DNA from: Clostridia bacterium
GTDB taxonomy: Bacteria; Bacillota; Clostridia; Oscillospirales; Acutalibacteraceae
Length of the DNA: 38,355 bases
Direction of reading: 5' to 3'
Assembly (NCBI GenBank): GCA_030528905.1
Contig: JAUMXZ010000006.1
Location: 1 to 38,355, forward strand
Part shown: positions 38,323 to 38,355 of the stretch, in pieces
Numbering within the stretch: position 1 is the first letter of the stretch
Layout of the letters: each line of letters starts with the position of its first letter
Program-made: the position numbers and the translations under genes
The notes under the pieces: generated by a model
Seen by the model: only the letters and a program-made list of their open reading frames with translations
Told to the model about the DNA's origin: nothing
Databases searched by the model: none

Positions 38323-38351
38323 ATTATACAAAAAAAACTTTACTTTTTCAA
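38323..38351 (-). promoter_or_regulatory. Sigma-A promoter of nfnA-nfnB
   Basis: On the - strand TTGAAA (38346-38351) and a perfect TATAAT (38323-38328) are 17 bases apart, with a leader of about 35 bases ending in the AGGAG site of nfnA. Confidence 0.75.
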
Positions 38352-38355
38352 TAGA

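Overview
The window looks like chromosomal DNA from an AT-rich, endospore-lineage Firmicute of the class Clostridia, probably near Ruminococcaceae/Oscillospirales. The basis is the gene set: the sporulation genes spoIIGA, sigE and yunB, the electron-bifurcating NfnAB pair, a biotin-dependent carboxyltransferase cluster, lipoproteins with Gram-positive lipoboxes, and strong GGAGG ribosome binding sites. The taxonomic placement is inference. I see 30 complete or near-complete protein genes, one fragment at the left edge and one tRNA. No insertion sequence, prophage, CRISPR array or rRNA is visible.

Layout. 1-4131: the tail of an upstream gene, then a 1298-residue lysine/glutamate-rich orphan protein on the + strand, closed by a strong hairpin. 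4151-6949 (-): asd-dapA-dapB, the entry into diaminopimelate/lysine synthesis. 7127-7993 (+): a PfkB sugar kinase, divergent from asd. 7990-14448 (-): an aspartate aminotransferase, glutamine synthetase and asparagine synthetase group, then yunB and ligA. 14751-16749 (+): a short GlmU-like nucleotidyltransferase and prs. 16810-16885 (-): tRNA-Ala(CGC). 16985-18301 (+): mtaB. 18377-20644 (-): a small lipoprotein, a DUF3048 protein and a YpsA-like SLOG protein. 20680-23876 (-): a carboxyltransferase, biotin carrier and OadA-like trio. 24077-26931 (-): murE-murF. 27039-28680 (-): an XRE regulator and a lipoprotein that fuses a metal-chelate binding fold to a peptidoglycan-binding domain. 28807-31718 (-): a GHL10 glycoside hydrolase-like protein, spoIIGA and sigE. 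31868-35965 (-): pth-mfd. 36063-38287 (-): nfnA-nfnB.

How the genes work together. Cell-wall precursor supply recurs: DAP (asd, dapA, dapB), UDP-GlcNAc (GlmU-like) and UDP-MurNAc-peptide (murE, murF). Nitrogen assimilation forms one unit joining aspartate, glutamine and asparagine synthesis. Redox and carboxyl-group metabolism of an anaerobe is represented by nfnAB and the biotin-dependent trio. Twenty-five of the 30 genes lie on the - strand. Third codon positions suggest that the + strand is the purine-rich strand, so most of these genes may be encoded against the usual leading-strand orientation.

Most notable points: the recognisable first membrane helix of SpoIIGA lies upstream of its present start, behind an in-frame TGA and without a start codon; the 1298-residue protein has no family I recognise; the carboxyltransferase trio lacks the sodium-pump subunits and its 12S-like member has lost conserved glycine motifs; and GlmU lacks most of its acetyltransferase domain. 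I did not find a clearly new defence or mobile system.
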